From: JBLIRR01 sp049472395
Lineage (GTDB): Bacteria > SZUA-182 > DTGQ01 > JBLIRR01
DNA length: 64,000 bases
Direction of reading: 5' to 3'
Assembly: GCA_049472395.1 (NCBI GenBank)
Contig: JBLIRR010000022.1
Coordinates: forward strand, 31,048 to 95,047
Shown: positions 17,274 to 26,646 of the stretch, piece after piece
Layout of the letters: each line of letters starts with the position of its first letter
Position numbering within the stretch: position 1 is the first letter of the stretch
The notes under the pieces: model-generated
The model's database searches: none
The model's input: the letters and a program-made list of their open reading frames with translations, nothing else
What the model was told of the DNA's origin: nothing
Position numbers and translations under genes: made by a program

Positions 17274-17996
17274 ATGAGACGACAAATTAAAGATAAAGAT
17301 CACATTAGCGACATTAATGAATTCTTAATAAGACCAGGAATGAATGTAGTGTGTGCTCTGAGGATTGATGAGGAAAACGGTGAAATAGATACAAGAACCG
17401 CAATGATTTATGATAGCATAAAAGACGAGATAATTATGTCGCAGACAAACCCGAGCCTTTATCCTGAGTGGGTCGGGAAAAGAATTGAAGTGACATATCT
17501 CAGGGATGATTATGTGCGCGTGGGATTATCAGCGAATATTCATAAGATAATTGATGACTACCAACTTTCTTCATCAAATACAGTTCAGGCAATTATTCTT
17601 AACGAGTTCTCCCATATTAAAAATTATAATCTGCGGTTTGCCCACAGGGTTACGCCAATAAAAGAATGTCATATTTATCTTTTTATGCCTGGTGGACAAA
17701 ATTTTGATATTATGGATATTTCTGTATCAGGAGTGAAATTTGCCGTGCCTAAATCAATTAAATTTAAAAGAAATGAGGTAATTAGGCTCCAGATAAAAGT
17801 AAATAACGAATTCTATAATATCAGTGTACGTATTGTCAGACAAGAGACTAATAAAGTGTATGATGAAAAAGACGTCACATTTATCGGAGCACAATTTATT
17901 AATATCACCGAGCATTTAGGACATAGATTATTTAAGATAATTAGGGAGATTGAACGTAAAACAGCCTTTAGTCATAAGTTTGAAAGATATTTCTAA
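17274..17996 (+). CDS. PilZ-domain c-di-GMP binding protein 2
   Basis: About 240 residues, a paralogue of the preceding gene with conserved landmarks (ISQTNP/MSQTNP, FRFAYR/LRFAHR, IIREIER near the end). PilZ motifs RFAHR and DISVSG are intact. ATG 17274 is used; a TTG at 17265 is the alternative and neither has a strong ribosome-binding site. It lies 86 nt after PilZ 1, probably in the same transcript, and is convergent with the next gene. Confidence 0.75.
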   Translation: MRRQIKDKDHISDINEFLIRPGMNVVCALRIDEENGEIDTRTAMIYDSIKDEIIMSQTNPSLYPEWVGKRIEVTYLRDDYVRVGLSANIHKIIDDYQLSSSNTVQAIILNEFSHIKNYNLRFAHRVTPIKECHIYLFMPGGQNFDIMDISVSGVKFAVPKSIKFKRNEVIRLQIKVNNEFYNISVRIVRQETNKVYDEKDVTFIGAQFINITEHLGHRLFKIIREIERKTAFSHKFERYF

Positions 17997-18055
17997 TAAA
18001 GACCAAGACTCACTAATCTATTGCACTGCTTTTCTGCTCTATCACGCAGCCAAAT

Positions 18056-19069
18056 TTATTTTCGTCGCTTTACAATACCAATGACATTTGGCACTTTCCA
18101 TCCTGATTTAGGATTTTCATGCTTTGAAAACTCTGTTTCATCGCGCCCTATTTTTTCAATTTCTTCCCATTGATTTGTAATATACAAATTTGCCTCCGGA
18201 CCACCTTCCACATACATTGCATTTTTAATATTAATGGGCAGTGTGAGGAGTATATTATTAAAGTCATGCGTTGCATAAGGAGATCTGCTAAATATAAATA
18301 GGACATTCCCATCATTATCAACTCCAACTGAGGTTGTGCGGTGCGCTTTGTTTGTCTGTTTCCATACATTTTCACGATCAAGGCTGATCATGCGGTAATT
18401 TTGAATGACGGTATTATATTTCTTTGTCAATTCTCGCCAGTCTTGTTTATAGCGATCAATGATTTGTACCTGAGGAAGTAATGTATTTGTAGGATTGAAC
18501 ACCATAAACGCACCAAAGGAATTGTTCACGTCAGGATTATTTATGTGGGTAAAGTTTCTCATATAGCCCGTACTTTTAAGGTTATGATCCTTCAGATACA
18601 TACTTGCGTTAATAGCAGCGAGCATGTCAAATTCTTCACACCATTGTTTCGGTGTTCTCGTCTTGCCTCCGTTTTCTGACGCAGACATTAATTTAAAGGA
18701 ATAATGCTGGGGGGAGATTTTAAGGATAATAATCGGATAATCAGTTATGGCTGATTTTTGTTCAGGATAAAATTCACCTAAATATAATCCTTCATCAAGT
18801 TTATCCCAGTGGGCGGATTCTACCTCAATGCCTGCTTCTGTATGAGCAGAGGGCGATGTGGACACTGCTTGAGTGTTCAATTGAGCGATGATGAAAGTGG
18901 GAACGAAGGAGCGAGTGGATTCCAAGGGCTTCTCTTTATTTGTCAATTCAAGAAAACCATCACTCGTAAGTGTTGAGGCAGCAACACATGTCGTCACCAT
19001 AAAACACCATATCAACGAGCACAGTAGGAGAGAGGTGAAACAGAATTTTAAAATATTTTTCATACGCAT
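18056..19069 (-). CDS. Exported phosphodiester glycosidase (NAGPA/YigE-type) family protein
   Basis: A 337-residue protein with a signal peptide ending near CVAAS. The rest matches the NAGPA-type fold: the early AAINASMY block, the RTTSVGVDNDGNVLFIFS block and MYVEGGPEANLY near the C-terminus, which correspond to typical landmarks of the family (INGGFF, R.A.G, LDGG). In mammals this domain removes GlcNAc from phosphodiesters; in bacteria members act in the envelope, often without a known substrate. No tight neighbour on its strand. A second in-frame ATG two codons in is possible. Confidence 0.7.
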   Translation of the reverse strand: MRMKNILKFCFTSLLLCSLIWCFMVTTCVAASTLTSDGFLELTNKEKPLESTRSFVPTFIIAQLNTQAVSTSPSAHTEAGIEVESAHWDKLDEGLYLGEFYPEQKSAITDYPIIILKISPQHYSFKLMSASENGGKTRTPKQWCEEFDMLAAINASMYLKDHNLKSTGYMRNFTHINNPDVNNSFGAFMVFNPTNTLLPQVQIIDRYKQDWRELTKKYNTVIQNYRMISLDRENVWKQTNKAHRTTSVGVDNDGNVLFIFSRSPYATHDFNNILLTLPINIKNAMYVEGGPEANLYITNQWEEIEKIGRDETEFSKHENPKSGWKVPNVIGIVKRRK

Positions 19070-19193
19070 AATTTTTTAATCTCGAATTTAACAATATTCT
19101 AATATAAATATACATTTTTTGCTAGGGTAAATTTCAAAATTCGTGAAATACCCCAGCCAAAATGAGAATTGCAGCAAATTTGAAGCATAGCTT

Positions 19194-19226
19194 TTCTCAT
19201 AGTATAATAAGAATATACTATGAGAA
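19194..19226. repeat. Perfect 13-bp inverted repeat in divergent intergenic region
   Basis: TTCTCATAGTATA (19194-19206) and TATACTATGAGAA (19214-19226) with a 7-nt spacer. It lies between the minus-strand glycosidase gene and the plus-strand fmdB gene and is not followed by a T tract, so an operator is more likely than a terminator. Confidence 0.5.
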
Positions 19227-19265
19227 TAAAGAAAAAATTATCATATAAAGCGTTAAAGTAACGTT

Positions 19266-19301
19266 ACATACCGTTACTTTTTAGAATAAGTAACGGTATG
19301 T
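19266..19301. terminator. Perfect 14-bp hairpin with T tract in a divergent gap
   Basis: ACATACCGTTACTT (19266-19279) pairs with AAGTAACGGTATGT (19288-19301), 8-nt loop, followed by ATTTTTT. It looks like an intrinsic terminator on the plus strand, but no annotated plus-strand gene ends here. It may end a short RNA or attenuate transcription into fmdB. Confidence 0.55.
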
Positions 19302-19409
19302 ATTTTTTACTTCTTTGAGCTTATCATATGTAATAGAGTTATCATTGTTATAAAAGAAGTATTATATGGTTTAAATAAGTAAAAGAAATCGACGAATAAG
19401 GAGTATGCT

Positions 19410-19601
19410 ATGCCAATATACGAATATAAATGTAAATTATGCAATCATTCTTTTGAAAAACTTATTCTCAGAAATAACCAACCGGTTGTCTGTCCTAAAT
19501 GCAAGGGGAATGATATACAAAAGCTTATGAGCGGATCCCATGTGAAAAGCAATTCGAGTGTCAGCACATGCTTTACACCTAAATCGAAAGGCTTTACCTG
19601 A
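19410..19601 (+). CDS. FmdB-family zinc-ribbon protein
   Basis: A 63-residue protein beginning MPIYEYKC with two CxxC pairs (C8/C11 and C28/C31), typical of FmdB zinc ribbons. Its length and the short polar tail fit the family. The ribosome-binding site is AAGGAG. The family is linked to regulation in some species, but its molecular role is poorly defined. The sigma54 activator gene starts 119 nt downstream on the same strand. Confidence 0.85.
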   Translation: MPIYEYKCKLCNHSFEKLILRNNQPVVCPKCKGNDIQKLMSGSHVKSNSSVSTCFTPKSKGFT

Positions 19602-19720
19602 GCATCATAAATGCGAGTGGCTCGTTGAGCCGCTAAAATGACAGAATATTTCATTCATCATTCACCATAAGACCTTCTCATAGTAATAGAAGTTGAGATA
19701 AATAACATTACGGAAACATT

Positions 19721-21142
19721 ATGCAGATAAAATCCAAAGATATCTTAGATCCGAGCTTTGCTGATTTACTTCTAGAATCAATGGCTGACGGAGTCTTTAC
19801 TCTCAATGAAAAAGGGGAAATCTCCTCATGGAATAGAGCAATGGAGCGCATTACAGGATATACAATCCAAGAAGTATTGGGAAAAAGCTGTACATTTCTC
19901 CACTTCAGCCATTGCTTTGGCAGTAACTGTCCTGAAAATTCTAAAGAATGCGGAATTTACAAGAATGGACGTTTTGATGCCAAAGAATGTTTTATACGCA
20001 GGAAAAACGGAATTGATGTGCCCATACTAAAAAGCGCGAGACTGGTCATAGATAACAATGGTTCTATCAAAGGTGTTGTCGAGACAATTACAGATCTATC
20101 AGAGCTCCAGAAAACACGGCATAGAGCTGAAGAAGCAGCCCGTCGTTTGGGAGAAATTCATAAACTTAATAATCTCATAGGTAAAAGTCATACAATGCAG
20201 GACTTATTTTCATCCATTAAAGCTGCAGCTGGGAGCGAAGCCAGTGTTTTGATACAGGGTGAAAGTGGTACAGGAAAGGAATTGGTTGCGGGAGCTATCC
20301 ATTATAATAGTCATCGTGCTGATAAGCCTTTCATTACTGTTAATTGCAGTGCACTTCCAGAGACCTTACTTGAGAGTGAGCTGTTTGGTCATGTAAAAGG
20401 GGCTTTTACCAGTGCGATCCGGAGTCGTCCAGGGCGTTTTGAAGAAGCTGATGGGGGTACTATCTTTCTGGATGAGATTGGGGAAATCAGTTCTTTTATC
20501 CAAGTGAAGCTTTTGCGTGTGCTTCAGGAACGTGAAATTGAACGAGTCGGAGAATCCAAGAGACGCAGAATCGATATAAGGATCATTGCAGCTACAAATA
20601 AGGACCTTTACGGTCTCGTACGGGATGGACTCTTTCGTGAAGACCTTTATTACAGGCTTAAGGTATTTCCGATCGGTATTCCCCCGTTGCGACGAAGGAA
20701 AGAAGATATACCACTTCTTGTGAGCCATTTTATCAATATCCAGAATAAAAAAACAGGAAAATATATAACCGGTGTGTCACAGGCTGCAATGCGCATTCTT
20801 ATGGATTACATGTGGCCTGGTAACGTTCGTGAGCTGGAAAACGCTATTGAACATGCTTTTGTGCTTTGCGCAGGTGAACAGATAGATTTCTTTGATCTGC
20901 CGGTTGAAATAAGACACACGGAATATCATCCAGTGGGAGATAGCATCCATAGAAGACTACGAAGCATCAGTACACGAGGTAATACACTTTCTCGTGAGAA
21001 TTTACTGAGGCTTCTTGATGAGTGCGACTGGAATAAGGCTGAGGTTGGACGTCGAGTCGGAGTGAGTAGAACTTCCATATGGAAATATATGAAAAAAAGG
21101 AATATCCCTCTTAAAAGGCCAACCTATTCTCCCCTTCAATAG
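19721..21142 (+). CDS. PAS-domain sigma54-dependent transcriptional activator
   Basis: A 473-residue protein. An N-terminal PAS domain (about 10-130) contains a Cys cluster (HCFGSNCPENSKEC), possibly a cofactor or redox site. The AAA+ domain follows, with Walker A GESGTGKE, Walker B GGTIFLDEIG and the family block DYMWPGNVRELEN. The C-terminal Fis-type helix-turn-helix ends the protein (WNKAEVGRRVGVSRTSIWKYMKK). The sigma54-contact loop reads GAFTSA instead of GAFTGA. There is no receiver domain, so the signal is probably sensed directly by the PAS domain. Targets are unknown. Confidence 0.85.
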   Translation: MQIKSKDILDPSFADLLLESMADGVFTLNEKGEISSWNRAMERITGYTIQEVLGKSCTFLHFSHCFGSNCPENSKECGIYKNGRFDAKECFIRRKNGIDVPILKSARLVIDNNGSIKGVVETITDLSELQKTRHRAEEAARRLGEIHKLNNLIGKSHTMQDLFSSIKAAAGSEASVLIQGESGTGKELVAGAIHYNSHRADKPFITVNCSALPETLLESELFGHVKGAFTSAIRSRPGRFEEADGGTIFLDEIGEISSFIQVKLLRVLQEREIERVGESKRRRIDIRIIAATNKDLYGLVRDGLFREDLYYRLKVFPIGIPPLRRRKEDIPLLVSHFINIQNKKTGKYITGVSQAAMRILMDYMWPGNVRELENAIEHAFVLCAGEQIDFFDLPVEIRHTEYHPVGDSIHRRLRSISTRGNTLSRENLLRLLDECDWNKAEVGRRVGVSRTSIWKYMKKRNIPLKRPTYSPLQ

Positions 21143-21565
21143 TTTTCAGCAATTTTTAACAATTTTTCACACACAGATACGCGCACAGAAAAATTGTATT
21201 ATTTATATTATGTAGCACTATTTTATCCTTAATACTTCTCTCTTATTTCTTCAAAATTTCCTATAGCATAAGGTATCTGTTTTTTCATGATCCCTTTCTC
21301 CCATTGATGTTATTCATAGCATGGATCTGTCTGTTTTTCAAATACTGATATATAATAGGTGTTTTGGTAGGGATACTTGCAGAATTTGAGGCGAGTGATA
21401 CAACAGAGCAGTTACTGAAAAGCGAATGTTTTCTTTTTATAAAAAGCCTGTATAAAAAACAAAAAAAAGACGAATATAATAGTATTAACAGACGCAAAGA
21501 ATATACAGACATTAGTATCAATTTTGGGGAAAGTATGGAGTACAATTTTTGTTTAAGAGTACATA
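21143..21565. other. Gene-free stretch
   Basis: I see no convincing gene, RNA or repeat in these 423 nt. A 70-codon frame starting with TTG at 21364 has no ribosome-binding site or family resemblance. Confidence 0.4.
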
Positions 21566-24025
21566 ATGAAGGATGATCATGGAGATAATAGATTTAGATC
21601 CAATTTATTAATTATAATATTATTTATAATTATTATAATTATATTTTTCTCTCAAGTCATTTTCTCCAATAAAATATTTTGTTACCGGGATATTTTAACA
21701 TCCGTTATTCCTGAAAGATTTTTTGCGCGCACGCAATTCTCAAAATTTAATCTTCCTCTCTGGAATCCTTATATTTTATGCGGCTATCCTTCAATTGCAA
21801 ATATCACGTATGCAAATTTTTACCCCATTAGCCTCATCTGTAATTTATTACCCTTTAAAGATTCTATCAACTACTTTGTCATTATCCATTTTTTTCTTGC
21901 TGCATTGTGTATGTATTATTTTCTCAAGGAAATTGATCTTTCTGAACTCTCATGCGTGATAGGTGCTATTGTGTATGCATTTTGCGGGTATATATTTTCA
22001 ACTATCAATTTAACAAATATATTAGGCTCTTATCCATGGATACCTCTCATATTACTCTTTAGTTATAAGACAATCACTAGACAACGTATTATATATGCAT
22101 TATATACCGGGATATTTTTAGCCCTCCAATTTCTGGGAGGAAGTCCAGGGATCACTCTCATGACAATTAGTGTTATTATTTTTAGCTGTTTTTATTTTGT
22201 TATTATGTATACCCAGAATAAGGATAAACTTATTAAAAATTTATCGTATCAATTGTCTCTCATTATATTCATGGGAGTTATTATGCTGTTGCTCATTGCG
22301 TTTCAATTTTTACCCTTCCTGGAAATGATACTCAACTCTTCCAGAATAGGAGCTGGTCTTGATTATAAAACAGCTATGAATTATTCTTTTGCTCCCTGGC
22401 AATTAGTCCAATTCTTTTTCCCAACCGCTTTCGGCAATACAAAAACTTTTTCTTCATGGGGAAATATAGAGGGGTATATGAAAACATTTTATATTGGCAT
22501 TATCCCCTGTATTTTGTCTGTAACCTCATTTTATAATAAACGAAAAAAAGTTTTTCAGGTATATTTATTGTTCATAGCTATCATCTTTTTAAGCATTTCA
22601 TTTGGGAAGTTTAATCCATTAAATTATTTTCTCTTTAAATATGGGGGATTAAAGCTTATCCGATATCCTGTGAAATTTATTGCTATGGTTTCCTTTGCCT
22701 TAGCCGGACTTACGGCAATTGGGAGCGACACGCTATTTTGTATGGAAAGAGAGATATTTATTAAAACCATCAAAATGACATTATTATGCCTTACAGGGGG
22801 AATAATATTTCTGGCATTATTTTTTATTGGATTTGACCACTATCTCATTACTTTAATTCAGAAAAGCGCGCATTATATTCAACGCAATGATTTTATGTTC
22901 ACGAGTGTTACATTATTTATCAATAATTTAGTTTATATAAATATAATATTATTCCTCTTTGTATCTTTATTATACCTCACGTATATTAGAAAAATTAAAT
23001 TTATAACATTCAAATTTATCATTTTAATAATTATCATTTTTAGTCTTGCTAAATTTCATGTAAACTATCCAACAACAGTTGACTTTGACATTCTAAAACA
23101 AAAACCTGAGGTCATGAAAATGTTTCATCAATCATCAGCACACGACCTTTTTAGAATGTATACCTCACATAGCTTCTTTTCTTCTTTAAAAACAATGAAA
23201 TTTTATTTTAAACAGGGCCCATATACACCTCGATCTATCACAATGATGAAGGAGCTGTTTCCGATAAATTTAAGTTCTTTATTTAATGTGTATAATCTTG
23301 GAGGAGCCGACAGTATTCAATCCCTTCCAATTTTTAAAATTTTAAAGCTGATAGATGATAATCCGTTTCAATATAAAACATTGTTGGACTTTCTGAATGT
23401 AAAATATCTCCTGAGCCTAGACAGATATGATGATATAGATAATGTAGATCTTAAACATATTGGTGTTATTAAAAATAGTATTCATATATATGAAAATCTT
23501 TCGTATATGCCAAGAGCATTTATAGTAAAGAAAGCCAGATATTTTACAGACGATACAGAACTGTTTAATAGTATGCTCTCTGGTGATATTAATCTGAGAG
23601 AAACCGTACTCATACACTCTGAAAGGAAAGAGCATTATAACAATGGTGGAGATGACATTATAAACCAGAATAGTAAGAGTGTATCTAAAAAAGAAAAAGT
23701 TGACATACTCGAATATTCACCTCAAAAAATAAAAATCAGTGCCGTTATACATTCTCATGGCTTTTTGGTTCTCCTCGATAGTTTTTATCCTGGCTGGAAA
23801 GTAATAGTTAATGGAAAGCCCGGTGAAATATTGCCGGCTAACTTTTCTTTTAAGGCAGTTCCACTCATGCCTGGTAACAATGAGATCGAATTTGTTTTTA
23901 GACCATTGAGCTTTATTTGGGGAAGCAGTATCTCTCTTTTGACCATTGTTATCTTGATAATATTATGTATTCGAAAATATTTCTATTGTAAATATAAGGA
24001 TAGAAAACTCATACAGCCAGTTTAA
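21566..24025 (+). CDS. YfhO-family polytopic membrane protein
   Basis: An 819-residue protein with about a dozen transmembrane segments over residues 15-500, a soluble domain (about 510-770) and a last transmembrane helix near 775-800. The early block FFARTQFSKFNLPLWNPY and the late block SFYPGWKVIVNGKP are typical of YfhO/GtrA-linked glycosylation-type membrane proteins, which are GT-C-like. In Gram-positives YfhO takes part in lipoteichoic acid glycosylation; here an envelope glycan role is inferred. It starts a five-gene plus-strand cluster; the next gene is 7 nt away. Confidence 0.75.
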   Translation: MKDDHGDNRFRSNLLIIILFIIIIIIFFSQVIFSNKIFCYRDILTSVIPERFFARTQFSKFNLPLWNPYILCGYPSIANITYANFYPISLICNLLPFKDSINYFVIIHFFLAALCMYYFLKEIDLSELSCVIGAIVYAFCGYIFSTINLTNILGSYPWIPLILLFSYKTITRQRIIYALYTGIFLALQFLGGSPGITLMTISVIIFSCFYFVIMYTQNKDKLIKNLSYQLSLIIFMGVIMLLLIAFQFLPFLEMILNSSRIGAGLDYKTAMNYSFAPWQLVQFFFPTAFGNTKTFSSWGNIEGYMKTFYIGIIPCILSVTSFYNKRKKVFQVYLLFIAIIFLSISFGKFNPLNYFLFKYGGLKLIRYPVKFIAMVSFALAGLTAIGSDTLFCMEREIFIKTIKMTLLCLTGGIIFLALFFIGFDHYLITLIQKSAHYIQRNDFMFTSVTLFINNLVYINIILFLFVSLLYLTYIRKIKFITFKFIILIIIIFSLAKFHVNYPTTVDFDILKQKPEVMKMFHQSSAHDLFRMYTSHSFFSSLKTMKFYFKQGPYTPRSITMMKELFPINLSSLFNVYNLGGADSIQSLPIFKILKLIDDNPFQYKTLLDFLNVKYLLSLDRYDDIDNVDLKHIGVIKNSIHIYENLSYMPRAFIVKKARYFTDDTELFNSMLSGDINLRETVLIHSERKEHYNNGGDDIINQNSKSVSKKEKVDILEYSPQKIKISAVIHSHGFLVLLDSFYPGWKVIVNGKPGEILPANFSFKAVPLMPGNNEIEFVFRPLSFIWGSSISLLTIVILIILCIRKYFYCKYKDRKLIQPV

Positions 24026-24032
24026 TACTATT

Positions 24033-25424
24033 ATGATGAAAGAAAAGATTTTATTATTAAATCCACCAGCGAATAGTGTATGTATAAGGGATTATTTTTG
24101 TAGCAAGACTTCACGAAGTGACTATCTTTTTCCTCCCATCGATCTTCTTATATTAAGTGGCAGACTTTCGCAAAATTACTCGATAGAACTGATGGATGCC
24201 ATAGTTGAAAAAATACAATTTCATACTGCCCTCGATAAAATAAGTAAAATGGATTTAAAGGCCATTATTTGCCTTGTCGGAGCAGTTAACTGGGAATCAG
24301 ACATCACATTTGTCCGAAGAATAAAAGAAGTAACTTCAGCAAAAATTATTTGTATCGGAGATTGTCTATTAGAAAAAGCAAAAGATTTAATGAGTGAATA
24401 TAATTATGTGGACGCAACGTTATTAGATTTTTCAAGTGCTGACTTACTGCACTATCTAAACGGGGATTTAAATCAAATAAAGAATATGGTACTCAGGATC
24501 GACAATGTCTTAATAGAGAAAGAAATAAAGAGGTATAGGGGTCATTCCTTCGAACTTCCCATACCTCGACATGAATTATTTCAGGGCAAAAATTATCGTC
24601 TTCCATTTGTGAGGGGAAAATCTTTTACGGTAGTTCTCACAGATTTTGGCTGTCCCTTTAATTGTGCGTTTTGTGTCATGCCTTCACTAGGATATAAATA
24701 TCGCCAGGTGGATAATATTATTGAAGAATTAGAATATATCCATACATTGGGTATAGAGGAAATATTTTTTGCTGATCAAAGTTTTGGTGCTCTTAAAGAA
24801 AGAAATATACATCTGTGTACACAGATAATAAAGCGAAAATTAAATTTTAGGTGGATCTGTTTCAGTCGTGCAGATTTATTGGACAGAAAAAGTTTAGAAT
24901 TAATGAAACAAGCGGGATGTCATACCATAATCATCGGTGTCGAGTCTGCAGATCCTGCTATTTTAAAAATGTATAAAAAATATGAGGATATAAATTATAT
25001 TAAATCGGTCTTTGAATTATGTCGCACGATGAAAATATCCACAGTAGGCACTTTTATTATTGGCTTTCCCGAGGATACCAGGGAAAGCTGCTTAAAGACG
25101 ATCAATTTTGCTAAAGAGCTCAATTGTGATTTTGCCTCTTTCCATGTAGCTGTTCCCAGGGCTGGAACAGGTTTGAGAAAAAAGGCAGTGCAAATGGATT
25201 TGATAGATTGGGATCTTCGTTCGATGGATCAAAGCGGCTCCATTATCACAATGCCGAGCCAAAAATTATCAAAAGAAGAACTACTTCAATTAAGACGAAA
25301 AGCAGTAAAAGAATTTTATTTACGGCCTCGATATTTACTCAATAGGATCATTGCAATTAAATCATTTAAAGAAATAGTGGAGCAGATGCGAGAAGGTTGG
25401 TATTTACTGAAAGATAATATTTAA
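24033..25424 (+). CDS. B12-binding-type radical SAM protein 1
   Basis: A 463-residue protein. The N-terminal part (about 1-150) looks like a diverged cobalamin-binding Rossmann domain without the classic DxHxxG motif. The radical SAM domain has the cluster motif CPFNCAFC at about residues 207-214, preceded by LTDFG, then GVESADP and TFIIGFPEDT. The C-terminal helical tail fits the family. Members carry out radical methylation or rearrangement on lipids or natural products. The substrate is unknown; flanking YfhO and GT9 genes suggest an envelope glycolipid. Confidence 0.8.
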   Translation: MMKEKILLLNPPANSVCIRDYFCSKTSRSDYLFPPIDLLILSGRLSQNYSIELMDAIVEKIQFHTALDKISKMDLKAIICLVGAVNWESDITFVRRIKEVTSAKIICIGDCLLEKAKDLMSEYNYVDATLLDFSSADLLHYLNGDLNQIKNMVLRIDNVLIEKEIKRYRGHSFELPIPRHELFQGKNYRLPFVRGKSFTVVLTDFGCPFNCAFCVMPSLGYKYRQVDNIIEELEYIHTLGIEEIFFADQSFGALKERNIHLCTQIIKRKLNFRWICFSRADLLDRKSLELMKQAGCHTIIIGVESADPAILKMYKKYEDINYIKSVFELCRTMKISTVGTFIIGFPEDTRESCLKTINFAKELNCDFASFHVAVPRAGTGLRKKAVQMDLIDWDLRSMDQSGSIITMPSQKLSKEELLQLRRKAVKEFYLRPRYLLNRIIAIKSFKEIVEQMREGWYLLKDNI

Positions 25425-25440
25425 TTGAAAAGAGACTACT

Positions 25441-26646
25441 ATGAAAATATCTACAATGCATTTTATTGATGAGATTTTTGGCCCCCCTATTTGTTTCTTA
25501 TTTGATATTTACAACCTGTTTAAAAGACCTTTTGCCGAATTAAAGGTGGAGCAGGATAAAGTGAAGAATATTGTTTTAATAAAATTTTTTGGTATGGGCA
25601 GTATTTTACTTGCAGGGCCGATGATGAGTGCTTTAAAGACTCGGTTTCCTCATACGAAGATTACCTTCCTGACCTTCTCGAGTAATACGCAATTATGTAA
25701 ACGCATTGAACTGATTGATAAAGTGGTAGCTATTGACACAGATACATTCTTAATATTTGTTATCAGTATGCTAAAAGCGATACGCACAATCAGGAGCATA
25801 CGGGCTGAGATCTCCATTGATTTAGAATTTTTTTCAAAATTCTCCACTATTATTCAATATCTATGCAGAACACGGATAAGGGTAGGCTATTTTTTAATTC
25901 AATATGGAATATTTCTTAAATTGATGTGGCGGGGGAATTTACTCACTCATTCAGTATATTATAATCCCCATAAACATACTATTAAGGCATTCCTAGCTCT
26001 GGCTGAATCTTTAGGGGCACATACAGATGATTTGAGCTATGCTCAGGTAAAAATTCTTGATGAAGACAGAAAAGAGATAGATCGTTTACAAGAAAACAAC
26101 GATCTTAATGTATCCTATTTTTTAATAGCGGTAAATATCAACGCAAGTCAAATATGTTTAGAAAGAAGATGGCCAAAGAAAAATTTTGCTTATCTTATTA
26201 ATAAGCTAAGAGAAAATAAGAATATTAAGATTATTCTCCTTGGCAATCAAGGGGATAAAGAGTATGTTGAATCCTTTTTAGATAATCTGGATGATACGTC
26301 GAATATTATTAATTTGGTAGACAGGCTCGGTATAGGAGGATTAGCATTCCTCTTATCCAACATCGATCTATTAATTACAAACGATAGCGGCCCAATGCAT
26401 TTGGCAGCTTCTGTCGGTACCAAGGTAACGGCATTATTTGGCCCCGAAACTCCAATAAGATATGAGCCTCTGGGATCAGGGCATTTTATTCATTACCCGG
26501 ATATTTACTGTAGTCCATGTCTGAACGTATATAATCAAAAAATAGCACCATGCAAGGGAGATAACCGCTGTATGCGTATGATTCAACCGGAAGATGTGTA
26601 TAGGAGTATACAAGAGAAATATTTATATGTAGAGATATCTGTATGA
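25441..26646 (+). CDS. Glycosyltransferase family 9 (heptosyltransferase-like)
   Basis: A 401-residue protein. The N-terminal Rossmann domain begins near IVLIKFFGMGSILLAGP and the C-terminal half has the GT9 signature TNDSGPMHLAASVGTKVTALFGP, where the nucleotide sugar binds. A late Cys-rich stretch (CSPCLNVYNQKIAPC) is common in this family. It transfers ADP-heptose or a related sugar in LPS-type glycans. The last codons overlap the next start as ATGA, so the two are translationally coupled. Confidence 0.85.
   Translation: MKISTMHFIDEIFGPPICFLFDIYNLFKRPFAELKVEQDKVKNIVLIKFFGMGSILLAGPMMSALKTRFPHTKITFLTFSSNTQLCKRIELIDKVVAIDTDTFLIFVISMLKAIRTIRSIRAEISIDLEFFSKFSTIIQYLCRTRIRVGYFLIQYGIFLKLMWRGNLLTHSVYYNPHKHTIKAFLALAESLGAHTDDLSYAQVKILDEDRKEIDRLQENNDLNVSYFLIAVNINASQICLERRWPKKNFAYLINKLRENKNIKIILLGNQGDKEYVESFLDNLDDTSNIINLVDRLGIGGLAFLLSNIDLLITNDSGPMHLAASVGTKVTALFGPETPIRYEPLGSGHFIHYPDIYCSPCLNVYNQKIAPCKGDNRCMRMIQPEDVYRSIQEKYLYVEISV

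Noticed and set aside
21364..21576. 70-codon frame before the YfhO-like gene
   Set aside because: TTG start, no ribosome-binding site, overlaps the start of the next gene.
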